A stretch of 64,000 nucleotides of DNA from Owenia fusiformis (GCA_903813345.2 CAIIXF020000012.1:17108020-17172019); one strand, 5' to 3'. Numbered from the stretch's first letter, positions 20,801-31,790 are shown. Made by a program: numbers and translations. Notes: generated by a model from the letters alone, not told the origin.

Positions 20801-21437
20801 ATTCTGCGAAAATAAGTTGGATTCTTTGGAGTGCCAGTTAAAATTTCAAAAGTTAAAGTGCTATGATCTGTATTGCCTATTGGAGGCATTACCATTTTAG
20901 ATGTTATCATATTAGGGACATTTGAAATTAACAGATCAATGCAGGATCTGCTTGTTAAAGTTACTCGCGTAGGCTCATTAATCAGTTGAGTTAATTCAAG
21001 CTTTTGAAGCAAATTAAGTAAAATATCACCTTCATACTTATTGGCATCATTGGTCCACCAATGCTTACTTCGTGCATTAAAGTCACCATTGATAACTACA
21101 AAACTTGTGGTCTTAGATTTAGCGAGGGAACAAGTGTCCTCAAACCGACTGAAATAAGCTTCAGTTTCTTGACGAGTCATCGAGATCATGAGATCTTTAA
21201 CATACTTCTTCTCCATTATGTCTTTTTGAAGTAATAATTTGACTTATTTCTTCCTTTGGTCAAGCATCCTCTGTCTTTCAGGTGTATCCCCCTGAACACA
21301 GTGGAATACAAGAACTCTTTAACTCTCTAGACCTAGCCCACTCTTGTGGCTTCATTACCCTACTACGGACAGGAACGTCGAAAGTCGGGGAAGAACATCA
21401 ATCCACGCACATCAAACAGATCCAGAAGCTCAGATAG
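17858..21437 (+). CDS. Unrecognised two-exon gene, ~73 aa in the simplest model
   Basis: Exon 1 follows acceptor ACATTTCAG; its ATG is at 17858, and it encodes MAGKNDGETIFVPFLINKQD plus two residues, ending at 17923 before GTATGT. Exon 2 follows TGTCTTTCAG at 21282 in the same phase (VYPPEHSGIQELFNSLDLAH...) and stops at 21435-21437. A second open frame in exon 2 (about 21333-21624, 92 residues with SNRSRSSDSQPKNG) could be used instead through an internal acceptor near 21332 (ACCTAG). A frameshift could also join the two frames. The product is not recognised and no domain, signal or membrane segment was seen. A LINE occupies most of the intron. Exons are predicted from splice signals and phase only. 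Confidence 0.4.
18291..20624 (-). CDS. Reverse transcriptase of jockey/CR1-like LINE (777-codon open frame)
   Basis: The reverse transcriptase domain has its ordered blocks: ISNRMLKLSAP, NYRPVTLLCC, QSGFIPGHGT, FLDISAAFDS, SGVPQGSILGPMLFLLYIND and the catalytic FADDT. A thumb region and a C-terminal CxC...H...C motif follow (CACGHINETTTHVFFSCP). It would copy element RNA into DNA at a nicked chromosomal target. The frame is fully open, implying a recent insertion. Its nominal start at 20624 overlaps the endonuclease stop by 14 bases in another frame. In relatives both domains are commonly in one polyprotein, so a frameshift is likely, and the ATG may not be a true start. Confidence 0.9.
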   Translation of the reverse strand: MINHDKIRTQINKRNKYHYKFRRSNSREHFLKYQEQCHIVDEAISRAKDEHEKRTINKMEAQQFGSKSYWNVASRLFTGSRLSSIPVVVDQNGKNIMTGKEKANIFLTHFVKSFHIGDHFDPVFLDQRTNESINLLSTNRDEIFKVLMSLNINKASGPDQISNRMLKLSAPALAFPLSKLINKIFLTKQFPDCWKRGNIITIHKKNDKNTPSNYRPVTLLCCVSKVTERIIFNQLFKFLDDQNLLYSLQSGFIPGHGTQPQLLAIIDYISDCLDNGDNVKGIFLDISAAFDSMPHINLLSKLSSYGFGQNICLLIKSYLENRRVRVVIDGQESAWSDQNFINSGVPQGSILGPMLFLLYINDISDNINSKCYLFADDTSIYQPFNEDNLNFKMALLQSDLNNIYEWSEKWKLHFKASKSAELTFFNPRKSEFQTPPMILGGDQIPKVIEHKHLGLIFDQNLTFEPHVVYVTNKIDKLLNHLKSLSRKISGKHLQLMFNSYILPHFDFYDILYGCANSMVLKCLDRLYYKAATICSGVIHGSSTIKTLQTLNWPTLEIRRKLHRMLLVFKVNKGKAPHYVISIFDKFKRPLRRGLRSNLPYLTPLKKSSIKSRSCIYNCLSEWNSINPSFRECTNVDTFKRALTKSLVSTDVVLASDLNMNRSFEIYLNRIRVDLIFKAHLHAHKFVNVLSPDCACGHINETTTHVFFSCPLRQNYLITLEQQLCDLDLGYRNLCKNRQEKLHFILYGHETLSYEQNIDVLRLSAMFIRNCVEGTQAD
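20611..21185 (-). pseudogene. Truncated AP-endonuclease part of the LINE
   Basis: C-terminal half of an exonuclease-endonuclease-phosphatase domain: VINGDFNARSKHW, then SCIDLLISN and the NTDHSTLTFEI block. The open frame extends to 21216, but the first ~11 codons lie in host DNA past the target duplication, so no native start exists. The N-terminal catalytic part is missing. It ends in TGA at 20611, out of frame with the reverse transcriptase. Confidence 0.85.
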
Positions 21438-21639
21438 CCAGCCCAAGAATGGCTTAAAGGATCATGACTCAGCTTATGTGCTAGCTCTTGAAATAGACTC
21501 TGTTAATGACTCTACAAATGAGAGAGGGGGTGGAGCGGGTGATGCCCCACCCTCAAAACAGGAAACACCTATGAACAAAGTAGACTTTAGTTTAGATATT
21601 AAGGAGACGAGGAGACGTGCTTAGCGAAGGACTCTGATT

Positions 21640-22940
21640 AAGCAGATTGGACATTACTAGACTGTAGCTTTGGTCTGCCACTGTTTAATAGTTGTGTAAA
21701 TACAGGCTGGTAAATAAGCAAGTTTGTGAAAGGATAGCTGCACATGGTCTTTGTAGGGAAAACAGGTAAATTATTGCAGTAAATATATTATGTGGGTTGT
21801 AAATAAAAAAAAATATACACTATATTAAAGAATCATTAGTTATTATCTATAAATACGAAGATGAAAATTGTCCTACCATGTAAATCTTAACATGGCAAAA
21901 TGCTATTAAAAATATTCTGGCGATAATATTAGTTTTATGTTTAAGGATTGATGTTAAAACAACTGAACAATTTGAAAAATATAGAGTGAGATTACTCTCC
22001 TTTAAATTAAGGTTGAATTTCACTGCGGCCTTATTGTGAGAATCAAGTCAGAATGTGAGAAACATTTTTATGTTACCACCACATGTGGTGACATATTGTT
22101 ATAGTAACTCCAACTTTTTTGTTGGTGTTGAGCATTTGGTGGATGGTGTACCGTTTGGCATCTGTAACAAATGTCAGGTTGTGACATTTTGCATGTTAAT
22201 GCCTTGTTTGAGTCACTTTGTATAATTTTAACATTTCCGTACAGAGGTATTTCAAAAGAAACTTAAAAAGGAACTTAATGAAGAGAATTTCCAATATCAA
22301 TAAAGGACTACAATATACTAGTTATCTATAAAATGATTCAAACATTCCATAGGCCCTTTATACTTTACAAAGTTTAAGATAACTTGTCTGTTCATAGGAT
22401 ATGTGAACCAGTAACTTTAGTAACAATTTTTCATTTTGAGTTGAATAGCATCTACATCTGTTTATGAAACACAATTGATACAATATCTACCCAATATAGT
22501 TTAAATTCTGTGACATGACATGGATAAATTTTTATTGCCTCTGACATTTACCCTTTCCACGCTCAAGAACACATGTCTTGAGATGACAGATCCTTGATCT
22601 CATGTTTTTACACTAAAGATGCAGACCCTAAGAGTTACAAAGTTAGTAGTTTATGTCATTGATTATTCTTCAAGTATACTGTATATAGGAATAAATCACA
22701 TATGCTTCGGTATGGTATAATTTATAACATTTAGAAAAGAATTACTGTACAAATGCACTATAAAATGCTTAAAAAGTGAGCTAACATTTTAATACTAAGT
22801 ATTTAAGAATCAATAATGGATCTGCATCTTTCAGTTTTTTAGACATCAAGGGGACCGTTTGATTTATGATAAAGATGAACTTTTTAGTATAAAAAAGTAA
22901 TAATTTACGATCATAATATTAATTCAGGCAACTGCTGTAA
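21640..22940. other. Intergenic, repeat remnants only
   Basis: Contains a GTTACCACCACATGTGGTGACATATTG palindrome-family copy at about 22067-22215 in pieces. A possible ATTAAA polyadenylation signal for the preceding gene lies near 21823. No exon is supported. Confidence 0.5.
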
Positions 22941-22957
22941 ACAAAGTGTATTTAACT

Positions 22958-25034
22958 ATGTTCCCTTTCACAAGAATGCATGTTACATGGTTTGGAATAA
23001 CTTTTCTAAGCATTTCGGAATTTTACACCAGAAATGCTATAGCAACACCAACTGATGAGGCTTTCGAACAACTAACTGAAAGTGTAAAACAACTCTCAAG
23101 CACGGTTAAAGAGCAACAAAGATATATTGATGATCAAGCAACAGAAATAAAAGCTTTGGAAAGAAATGTTATCAAACTAGAAATCCTTAATGAACAATTG
23201 GAAGAAAAATGTGATGAAAAGTGTAAGGGTAGAAAGGGTGAAACTGGTAAACCTGGTCCCCGTGGAAAACGTGGATTTTCAGGAAAGAGGGGGGTACCAG
23301 GAAAAACAGGAATGAAGGGTGATACAGGCTTAAATGGTACAAATGGTAGTCAAGGGCCTATTGGGATACAAGGTGCAATCGGTCCTCCTGGGGCAAAAGG
23401 TGATCGAGGGTCAACTGGTGTAAAAGGTGATCTTGGGTCAACTGGTCCTCGTGGTGCAAAAGGTGATCGAGGTCCTACTGGTCCAACTGGTCTAAATGGT
23501 GATAGAGGGCCTATTGGGCCAGCTGGTGAAAAAGGTGATAGAGGGCCTATTGGGCCACCTGGTGAAAAGGGTGATAGAGGGCCTATTGGGCCAGCTGGTG
23601 CAAAAGGCGACCGAGGACAAATTGGTCCCACTGGGCCACCTGGTCCGAAGGGTGATCGAGGAACAACTGGTCCAAAAGGTGATCAAGGGTTAACTGGTCC
23701 TAAAGGGGATCAAGGGCCTACTGGTCTAAAAGGTGATAGAGGGCCTATTGGGCCAGCTGGTGAAAAAGGTGATAGAGGGCCTATTGGGCCAGCTGGTGAA
23801 AAAGGTGATAGAGGGCCTATTGGGCCACCTGGTGAAAAGGGTGATAGAGGACCTATTGGGCCAGCTGGTGCAAAAGGCGACCGAGGACAAATTGGTCCCA
23901 CTGGGCCACCTGGTCCAAAGGGTGATCGAGGTCCAACTGGTGCCAAAGGTGATCTAGGGCTGACTGGTTCTACTGGTGCAAAAGGTGATCGAGGGCCAAC
24001 TGGTCCTACTGGGCCAACTGGTGCAAAAGGTGATCGAGGGCCAACTGGTCCTACTGGGCCAACTGGTGCAAAAGGTGAAAAGGGTCAAAAAGGTGAAAAA
24101 GGAAACAGTGCAGACAGTAAGTTTATATTTAGACAACTATTTCACCCAACACACAAACAATACCTGATAAATGATAAAACAAATAAACAAAATTATGTTT
24201 TTGGAACATTACAAACAAATTAATATTTAAAAAGTCTATCAGTTAATAACATTTCAATCAAAATACACACTACTATACCTTGCATTTGGTGTTCATGAGC
24301 AACCCATTTGGCTTATTAGTAATGATTATGTATTTGTTTTTATTTGTCTGTTCCTTATGAATGGTTTATCGGTTGAAAATTAGATGCTAGTAAGGCACTT
24401 TCAAAAATATATTTAACAATTCAATTAGACAAACAACGTATCTTATGCATTTCTAGGTGTTAGGTATAGTAGTGTGAAAATAAGTTGAGGCTTCGTGTAC
24501 AATAAAAGAATAAAGACAGGTAGATTCAGCAGGCACGTAGCCAGAATTTTCCAAGGGGGGTTCACTTTTCCAAAAAATTCTAGGGGGGGTTCACTTTGGC
24601 AAATTTGGCCAAAAATCACTCAAAAAATAGTCAGAATGGTGAAAAACTGCATGATTTTGAAAGAAATTTTGGCCAGGGAGGGGGGGGGGGTTCGCCCGAA
24701 CCCTGAACCCCCCCCCCCCCCCCCCCTGGCTACGGGCCTGATTCAGGTTCAGGATCAAAGTTTATCGATGGTGTTAAGTTAAATGAATGAAATATATTTT
24801 GGGATTATTTAGTATCAACCGACTAATAAGAAATTCCAAAATTCACAACTATATTAATAAAAATGTTCCCCAGATTGCCAGTGGACAGCATGGTCTACAT
24901 GGAGTATTGGACGATGTAGTAGTACATGTGGACCAGGAACACGCCGTGATACAAGAACCAGAAGATACACACATTGTGTGTCTGGTACTGCTACAGAAAC
25001 AAGGACCCAGCCATGTTTCACACGATGTAGTTAG
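22958..25034 (+). CDS. Secreted collagen-TSP1 protein, two coding exons, 439 aa
   Basis: Exon 1 is 22958-24116 and exon 2 is 24874-25034 (donor A|GTAAGT, acceptor CCCCAG, phase 1). The N-terminus holds a hydrophobic signal-like segment after the second Met ([13 protein letters not shown]). About 60 residues of heptad-like coiled coil follow ([16 protein letters not shown]...), then a CDEKCKG cysteine pair. About 280 residues of uninterrupted Gly-X-Y follow, rich in KGDRG and GPIGP. Exon 2 encodes one thrombospondin type 1 repeat ([10 protein letters not shown] ... CSSTCGPG) and stop. Likely an extracellular trimer, with the coiled coil as a trimerisation seed. A GTG at 22946 lies in frame but ATG at 22958 is preferred. 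An acceptor-like TTCAG at 22927 suggests an upstream 5'UTR exon. Confidence 0.85.
24266..24476. mobile_element. ACTATACC miniature element, copy B
   Basis: CACACTACTATACC ... GGTATAGTAGTGTG with TSD AAAATA (24260-24265, 24477-24482). Lies in the collagen-TSP1 intron. Confidence 0.85.
24530..24740. mobile_element. CAGGCCCGTAGCC miniature element, copy 1
   Basis: Terminal repeats CAGGCACGTAGCC and GGCTACGGGCCTG, with TSD ATTCAG (24524-24529, 24741-24746). The interior is imperfectly palindromic, with G and C runs. Sits in the collagen-TSP1 intron. Confidence 0.85.
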
Positions 25035-25992
25035 TATATAGAGATTATCCTATATGATTGAGGTTCAGGATATTGGGATTATCCCGAGGCCAATAATATA
25101 TATCTGCCTTAGGGGCCGTTGGGGTCTTAGTGCCTTTTTTGGCTCAAATTTTTTTTGGGCCCAATCTTTTTTTCTGGGACCACCCAGGGGGGGGGGTCAC
25201 CCCCCCAGATCCGCCAGTGAGCTCGGTAGAGTAACCTTCTATAAACTCATCCCGTGCCAGGACTATAGTAGTGGAAGTGGCACGGGATAACTATAAACCA
25301 TCAAACAGATCGCGATTGTCCGCTTCAGTCTTGCTTCAAGACTTGGCTTTGTATAAAATACCTCATACCCAATAATAGTACCCATGATAAAGTCACTGAA
25401 GGGTTTAATTTTAAAGATTTTTAAATTTTAAAATAGCTATAATTATTAACATTTCAACAATTCCGGCTTTATTTTATGACTAGACGGATGACAGATCCAT
25501 AAATAATTAAAAGCATATGGGTGCATTGTAATGTGTAATGACCCGAGGGCGCAACAGTGGAATAACTACGTAACTAACGACCGCGAGCATAGGTCCAACA
25601 AGCCAGATAAAGAAATTGAAAGAAAGTGTGCTAAACTCGATGCCCCGAGTGGAAATCGAACCCAGCTGGGATGTAGTAGCAACTTGCTATCAAAGGTCGT
25701 TACAAATGCATCTATAATTCATCATAAACTAAGATTTAATAAACTAAGATCTTTAAAGTTGAACCCTTCAAAGACTGTATCATGTCCAACGTACGTGGGT
25801 AGGTGGGTATGAGGTAGGAGGTTTTTTATACAAAGCCTTCAATACTGTGGACCTGATTCCCTACCTAACAACACGTTTCGTCGTAATTAATGAATCAAAA
25901 CTTGAAAATTGTAACATTTACTCAAAATAAACTTTAAATATGTGTTCGCTAATTTGTCTATCAATCACTTTGCGCTTGCATTGCCTCTTAAA
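25035..25992. other. Noncoding spacer with a tRNA-like B-box relic
   Basis: Includes a short hairpin around TCCCGTGCCA/TGGCACGGGA (25247-25290). On the - strand, GGGTTCGATTTCCAC (about 25647-25661) resembles a pol III B box. No intact tRNA folds around it by eye, so a decayed tRNA-derived SINE is the most that can be said. Confidence 0.4.
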
Positions 25993-27249
25993 CACTGTGT
26001 TTAACCCAAATGCTCTTACATGAATGACGGAGCGTTTCATTCACGTGGAAACGCTGCGCAGCGAAATAAAATGGCGGCTTTTGAATATCCCACTATGACC
26101 GTAAGTATTGTTTCACTCGTTTCTCCTACATATCATACGTTATGGTGACATATTATGTACCATTCGATGAACAATACCCCGAGCAAAGATCTTATTTATT
26201 CAACTTCTGGTGGTAAACTGTTATTTGCTCGATCAAAGCAAACGAATAGATGGAACGAATCATAAATTACGAACTAAAGTAGTATTTAAATGAAAACGTC
26301 AATCTTTCTGTCAAAGTAGTTGATTGCAAACTCTCATTTGCTAAAATTCCAGTCCAAATCCATTACTTTTGTTCTCGAAAAATCACTTGTTCTCCTCGAA
26401 ACGCTCCGTCGATTTTGGACACAATTTTAGAAACGCTCTTACCATTTTGTTTTGATTTATTTTCAGATCATTAGAGAAGAGTTCGCAATCGAATCTATCT
26501 CTAAAAGACGTTTTGTACTTGTTAGTTAAATTGAAATTTCCCAACCTGGTGGTGCTACACATGCAACTAGCGGACTGAAGCCTACATCAGATGCTATGCC
26601 TACATGTGTGCTAAAACTATCGACAAAGAAACAAAACATTTATATGTGAATTAATCTTTCTTCTTTTGATGCCAAGGGATATATAGATCTTTTCTTTCTC
26701 TTCCTGAAAAGAAAAGTCAATTCCTAAATGCCTAAACATATCTAGACTAGAACCAGAGCGTTTCCAGTTCACTGTATTAACCAGGTCGGAGCGTTTCTTT
26801 AATATGAGATTGTTATCATTTTTAAGACTGGATTTCGGTCATCAAATCACAATTACGATAATGTATGGTGCGCTGAAGCTTTGTAAATTGCCCAAAATAT
26901 ACTCTGATGCTCTAATCTTTACACAACTAATCACATGTCTCGACAAAAGTGGTTTTGACCGGTAGACTGACAAATTCGTTTATGAATTTTGATAACTATA
27001 CTGCTTCATACAGCACTTCCAAGTTGCTTCAAACGTCAACAACCAGCCAAGTACAACATGAATATCACACCCATCGAATTGTATACTCGAAATAAGTAAT
27101 ACATACCTCTTATTCCCATTATTTGGGAAATCGTCAGACGGTCCATCATTCCCGCCCGCCATTTTTCCTACTCCGGAGCGTTTCTTTGTTTAGCTTCAGT
27201 AATGAAACGCTCCGTCGTACATGTAAGAGCGTTTGGGTTGGACACCGTG
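25993..27249. mobile_element. 1.26-kb TIR element with TTAA(A) target and GAGCGTTTC motifs
   Basis: The ends CACTGTG...CACCGTG are flanked by TTAAA on both sides (25988-25992, 27250-27254). Terminal repeats extend about 55 bp with mismatches (AACCCAAA.GCTCTTACATG, GACGGAGCGTTTCATT). The motif GAGCGTTTC or its complement recurs about nine times, mostly subterminal, as expected of transposase-binding sites. No transposase is recognisable, so it is probably non-autonomous. A TTAA target is typical of piggyBac- and Kolobok-type elements. Confidence 0.7.
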
Positions 27250-27310
27250 TTAAAGGTTACAAGCATATACAAATTGGTTGTAGTTACACGCAGGTAAACT
27301 TTTCGGTACA

Positions 27311-27460
27311 ATGCGCGTCGGTATTATAACATTCGATATAACGCCTTTCTGTACAATGCGCGTCGGTATAATGGGTTTCGGTATGATGCGCCTCGGTATA
27401 ATGGGTTTTGGTATAATGCGCGTCGGTATAATGGGTTTCGGTATGATGCACGAACCCGGG
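27311..27460. repeat. Short GGTATAATG minisatellite
   Basis: Units alternate GCGCGTCGGTATAATG and GGTTTCGGTATGATG about 14-17 bp apart. Open in frame on both strands because of its composition; not considered a gene. Confidence 0.8.
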
Positions 27461-27636
27461 CAACTAGTGATTAAAGCAGTTCCCAAAGTAGTTATTTTAG
27501 GAAATGTAAGGTTGTAAATATTTTGAAATTGTATAAAATGGATTCAGGATGCCATCTTACTATTTTAGTAAATTACAAACATTTCAGGCATAAAAAGTGC
27601 AATGTTGATGAATAAAGCCAAATACATTCTACTTTT

Positions 27637-27859
27637 AGAGTACTGTAAATGGAGCACATGGGGGTCTTGGTCATTTTATGAACCATGTGATAAACCATTT
27701 CGAATGACACAGAGGAGGTGTCGGACAGAACTATATTCTTACTCAGGCAGTTCTATTCAGTGTTCAGGATCGGGTTTAGAAAGACGATCATACACTTGTA
27801 ATCCAAGATTTCGAATGCCGGTGTCGTCAGTGTGTCTTCCTCCTGGTCTATTTGGATAA
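27637..27859 (+). CDS. Second TSP1 terminal exon (phase 1)
   Basis: After acceptor TACTTTTAG the exon reads YCKWSTWGSWSFYEPCDKPF... with about six cysteines, a TSP1-like fold, ending at TAA (27857-27859). AATAAA follows at 27868-27873, marking a last exon. The acceptor phase is compatible with the phase-1 donor at 24116 of the collagen exon. It could be an alternative 3' exon of that gene or the last exon of a gene whose other exons I cannot find. The CxxC-type spacing is less canonical than in the exon at 24874. Confidence 0.6.
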
Positions 27860-27899
27860 TGGTACAAAATAAACTTCTGAACTTGCACGCTCACCCTAT

Positions 27900-30800
27900 T
27901 TCATAACTAGTTCATTAAAGGAGAACTTTTTGTTTTGACCTACTTTCCGGACACCATATCTCAATGGATACCATGGGCATAGACATTTACTTGATAGATT
28001 GTTTTTATTTACGTTCGTTTAATATCTTTAACTTGTGTTAAATCTTATCATTTTCCACGACAAATAATTGCTTCATAGTTGTAATATTTCGAAAAATTAC
28101 GGAAGTTTGTGGTTGTTTCGTATATGAAATCCAGTTACTTTCATTTTATGACAATATGTCTTTTGCGTGATTTACGTTTGTTAAGTTTGATACCTTTAGT
28201 TTGCATTAAATATTTTCTATTTCCACCACATATAATTGCTTCATATAATATTTCGAAAAATTACGGAAGTTTGTGGTTGTTTCGTATATGAAATGCAGTT
28301 ACTTTTAGTTTATGACAATATGTCTTTTGTAGGGGCACATACATGTATTAGTGAGGACAAAACGTCATATAATTTTGAGTTGTCTTCAATTTACATCGAA
28401 ATGTAAGAGCTATTTTCAGGTCAATGATTCTTGATTACGTACTAAAATGACAATGTTAACTGGTATAAAACCTGTATTATCTGTTCTTTACAACGATTAC
28501 TTGCTAAAACCATTGGACACATGAGAAGGAAGAGAAGAGAATTATTTTAGTAATTACAAGTTTTAAGTCTCTCATAAGCCGATGCCGGCTGGGCTGCTGT
28601 TTTAATTATTTACTAGTATTGATTTTATATGATTGTAAAAAATTCAGCGTGAGACTCTAATAAATATATAACTAACTAACTAACTGTTTTACACGATTTC
28701 GCACTTTGTAATCTGTATACTGTATAGGATATTAAGCTTTATTTTTACACGTTCCAATGGCCGAAATTACAAGATCCAAGCATGTCAGTCCACAACACAT
28801 GTTGTTCATCTGTCAAACATGTGAGTGGTATCTCTTATTTTCATGTGTCCTAACCACTGCTATTTGATCTTAAGAAACGATAACGTAAACATGTCATGCC
28901 TGAGTGTTATACAGGTGATGTCTTGTCTTCCTACTATTGTGAGGTAAAAAATCATTATTATGATATGTCTGACAAATGAATAGCCTCTGTAAACTAATTT
29001 TGGTAAGTGTCACATGTTAACAGGCAAAACATGTAATGATGAATGATCTTGCTTGTTAGAAATGGAAATCTGTCTGTTTTTACCCTGCATGCAGAGTCTA
29101 GTTAAACTACGAAGCTCTCTTTTAAGAAGTGAAGTCAAACGAATGCAAAGGGTAGTCTGTTTTACGATTGGTCAACACATATCTTGTACAGCATGCCATG
29201 TAATGAACATGTATAGGTATAGAATGAATCTTTGCCTGACCAATACTTAAACCTTTTACGTACTAAACTGTAGGAATACAGTTTTTTCGCCATTCCTGTC
29301 ACTGGGCGAAGTGACTAAATATAAACAATTTTAATCACAAATAATCAGTGAATAAATGATTATTACCTGGTTAAAACCTATTATCGAGACTATTATTGCT
29401 GGTTATCGCTGATTATCGAGACTTATTAATCAACAATAACCAGTGTTTCCACTGGTTATTACGATAACCAATTCTTATTAATGTGTAGCCAATGGCAGAA
29501 AATCCAACTGATTATTGAGTCAAGTGATTATTAATCCAAGTGGTTATCGGTTTGTCTTCATTAGGAATTAAGAACTGTCTGCCACTTATCCATCCAGTCC
29601 TTCCAATTATTATCTGTTGAGTAAACAAAGTAGCTTTTGTCTAGCTTAAGGATATGAATTTTTGCGAAATTGAATTTCTTATTTAAACATCAATTTTCAT
29701 TGAGTTCATTGTCAACCAAACAAAAAATAAACGAAGCATATTTTTATGATTTCATTTAATGTTAGATTTTATTTAGCTGTCCAAAGTCAATTACCAGGAT
29801 TCGAGATTTTTCACTAGCAGCAGATTTCATGCAGCAGATTTCCGCAATTTAATCAATAGTTTATACTAATTAGTAGTAATTAAAGTATATCACCAAAATA
29901 TTTTATCATCGTGTAGAAAGTCCAATCTAAAATCTGGTAAATGTGTTGCATTTATGGAAGCAATAACATTGTGATACCACTGTAAAACTGTTTGATATGA
30001 AATTCGACTGTCGGGAATAAGAAATACACATCAATACTTTTACATAATATCCAGTGTGTTGAAATAAGATATTATAACGAAGGCAATTGAAAAACTTCAA
30101 TCTCAGTGAAACTAGTAGTGAAACTCCCTAAATCTGTTATAATATAAAAGAAAGAAATATAAATAGAACAACTCCAGAGCTTTTTTGAAAACTTGGTTCC
30201 CGACCCGCCCATCCAGTCTGGCCCATCTGCCCTGCGTTGCTACAGCAATCATTTTAAGACGTAACATTAATGTATGATGCTGAAAGTTTAGGATATAATA
30301 GTACAATAACGTCATTTATAGTTGGCCGAAGGCCCAAGGTCCACCTATTGCCCTTCAAAATGACAGTAAAACAAGTAAGGCATCTCTCGCTCATAATTTT
30401 TTCTATCTTGTACTACTTAATTTGGCACTATTTAATTTGGTGGTCTTGCAATGTTGAAATGTATATGCAAACATATTTACGATTGAAATATGAAATATTG
30501 AATTTGGCGACTTCTTAATTAGGGGAACCTTTACTTACAATTTGGCGGATCCGCTAAATTCACAAATCAATGTGAATATACTAGATGAATGTAGAAACAA
30601 TCTTGATTTATGTCTTTGAAATTCAAGATTCAGTCAATGTGATTGGAGAACCATCTCTCATCTTTAATTTTTAAAAAAACATACAAGGATTCATATGATT
30701 TATCAATCAAATCGTAAAAATAAACAATCAGAAGACCAAAGTGCAATATTAATATATTATATATACACTTATTTTAATGTGCTAAAACATTTAAGTGGCA

Positions 30801-31780
30801 CATTTGATATGACATTTAATTATTGCTGATTAAAAAATTAACTTTTATTTTTGACAAATTGCGGGAAATTGGAATATTTGAATTATGAAAGATGATTACT
30901 TTCTCCAATTTTCCCCAAATCACTAAAATTACTTTTAAAGTCATGAAAAATAGTAATTGAATGATAAAAAATATTTTCAAACTTCGCATGGAGTCTTAAA
31001 TCAAATTACCTATAATACCATAGAAACAATATTTTAAAACTTTTTTAATAATCAAACTTTCAAAGTTGAATCAGATTAATACTTGTATTATAAAGAAGAT
31101 CATCTTGTTGTCTGTAAATAAGAGTTTACATTGATCCAATCAGGATTATTTGTTATAACTTTTATCAATTTTCTCCATACTATGCAATGGTTACTTTTGG
31201 TATACCAAAATGACTATACTGCCATCTATTTGCCCATCAACATTGCAATTTATCCATTGCCTCCATTGAGCATAGAAATGTATCACTTATGCCTGTAAAA
31301 CTTTATTCCACACCAATCAGTTTTGATGCATTATGATTTTCTAACATTTTGAATCATCAAAGAGTAAAAAAGTAATGTAGCGCTGATATATTCTGCAAAA
31401 TAAACAAATTAGGCATCTCTAGTCTGTGTGCCTTAGTAATATAATAGGGTGTCGTGTGTGTGTGGGGGGGGGGTTGTCCTTAAAACAAAACGCCAAGGTT
31501 GAAAGAATTCCTGCAAACGCCTTCCAGACATGTTTTACTAGCGCCGTACCACCCCCAAAATTCAGTGTATACCCTAATCTTAGTAACATCGTACAAGCAA
31601 GAGCCTGTCTTATAACATGTATAATAGTAGGCGATTGCCAGCAGTGGTTAGAAGGTCAAGTTACACATAAGGGCTTTAGTCTGTTACTGTAATAGCAGTA
31701 ATTTGTTTACATTCTGCAGCAGTTGATAGTAGGTCACCAGCTTTTTCTGAACTAAAAGATCACTGCCTAACATAATTGAG
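27900..31780. other. Intergenic; local duplications, no gene supported
   Basis: A ~164-bp tandem duplication covers about 28010-28330 (TTACGGAAGTTTGTGGTTG twice). A short (AACT)n run lies near 28672. ATTATC/GATAAT palindromic sequence lies at 29320-29550. A segment at 31096-31240 is paralogous to 36470-36600. Open frames here are short and lack splice or domain support. Confidence 0.5.
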
Positions 31781-31790
31781 CTGTATTTTC

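Larger units (their letters stand above)
18138..21185 (-). mobile_element. 5'-truncated non-LTR retrotransposon with 13-bp TSD
   Basis: Runs right to left, with an A-rich 3' end (AATAAAG, then A-run) near 18138. TCATGAGATCTTT is present at both 18125-18137 and 21186-21198, which defines the insertion. The 5' end is cut inside the endonuclease domain. Coding frames are listed separately. The C-terminal cysteine/histidine motif matches the fragment at 7373-7806, so both belong to one family. Confidence 0.9.

Noticed and set aside
23350-23946. Long - strand frames across the collagen region (GPIGPLSPF repeats)
   Set aside because: They are antisense shadows of Gly-X-Y codons with no start context or domain.
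25640-25670. tRNA-like B box on the - strand
   Set aside because: No matching A box at the right distance and no cloverleaf could be drawn; at best a SINE relic.
27250-27517. Opposed frames over the GGTATAATG minisatellite (MGFGMMR and IPKPIIPTRI repeats)
   Set aside because: Both strands are open because of the repeat composition; no signal peptide, splice or homology support.
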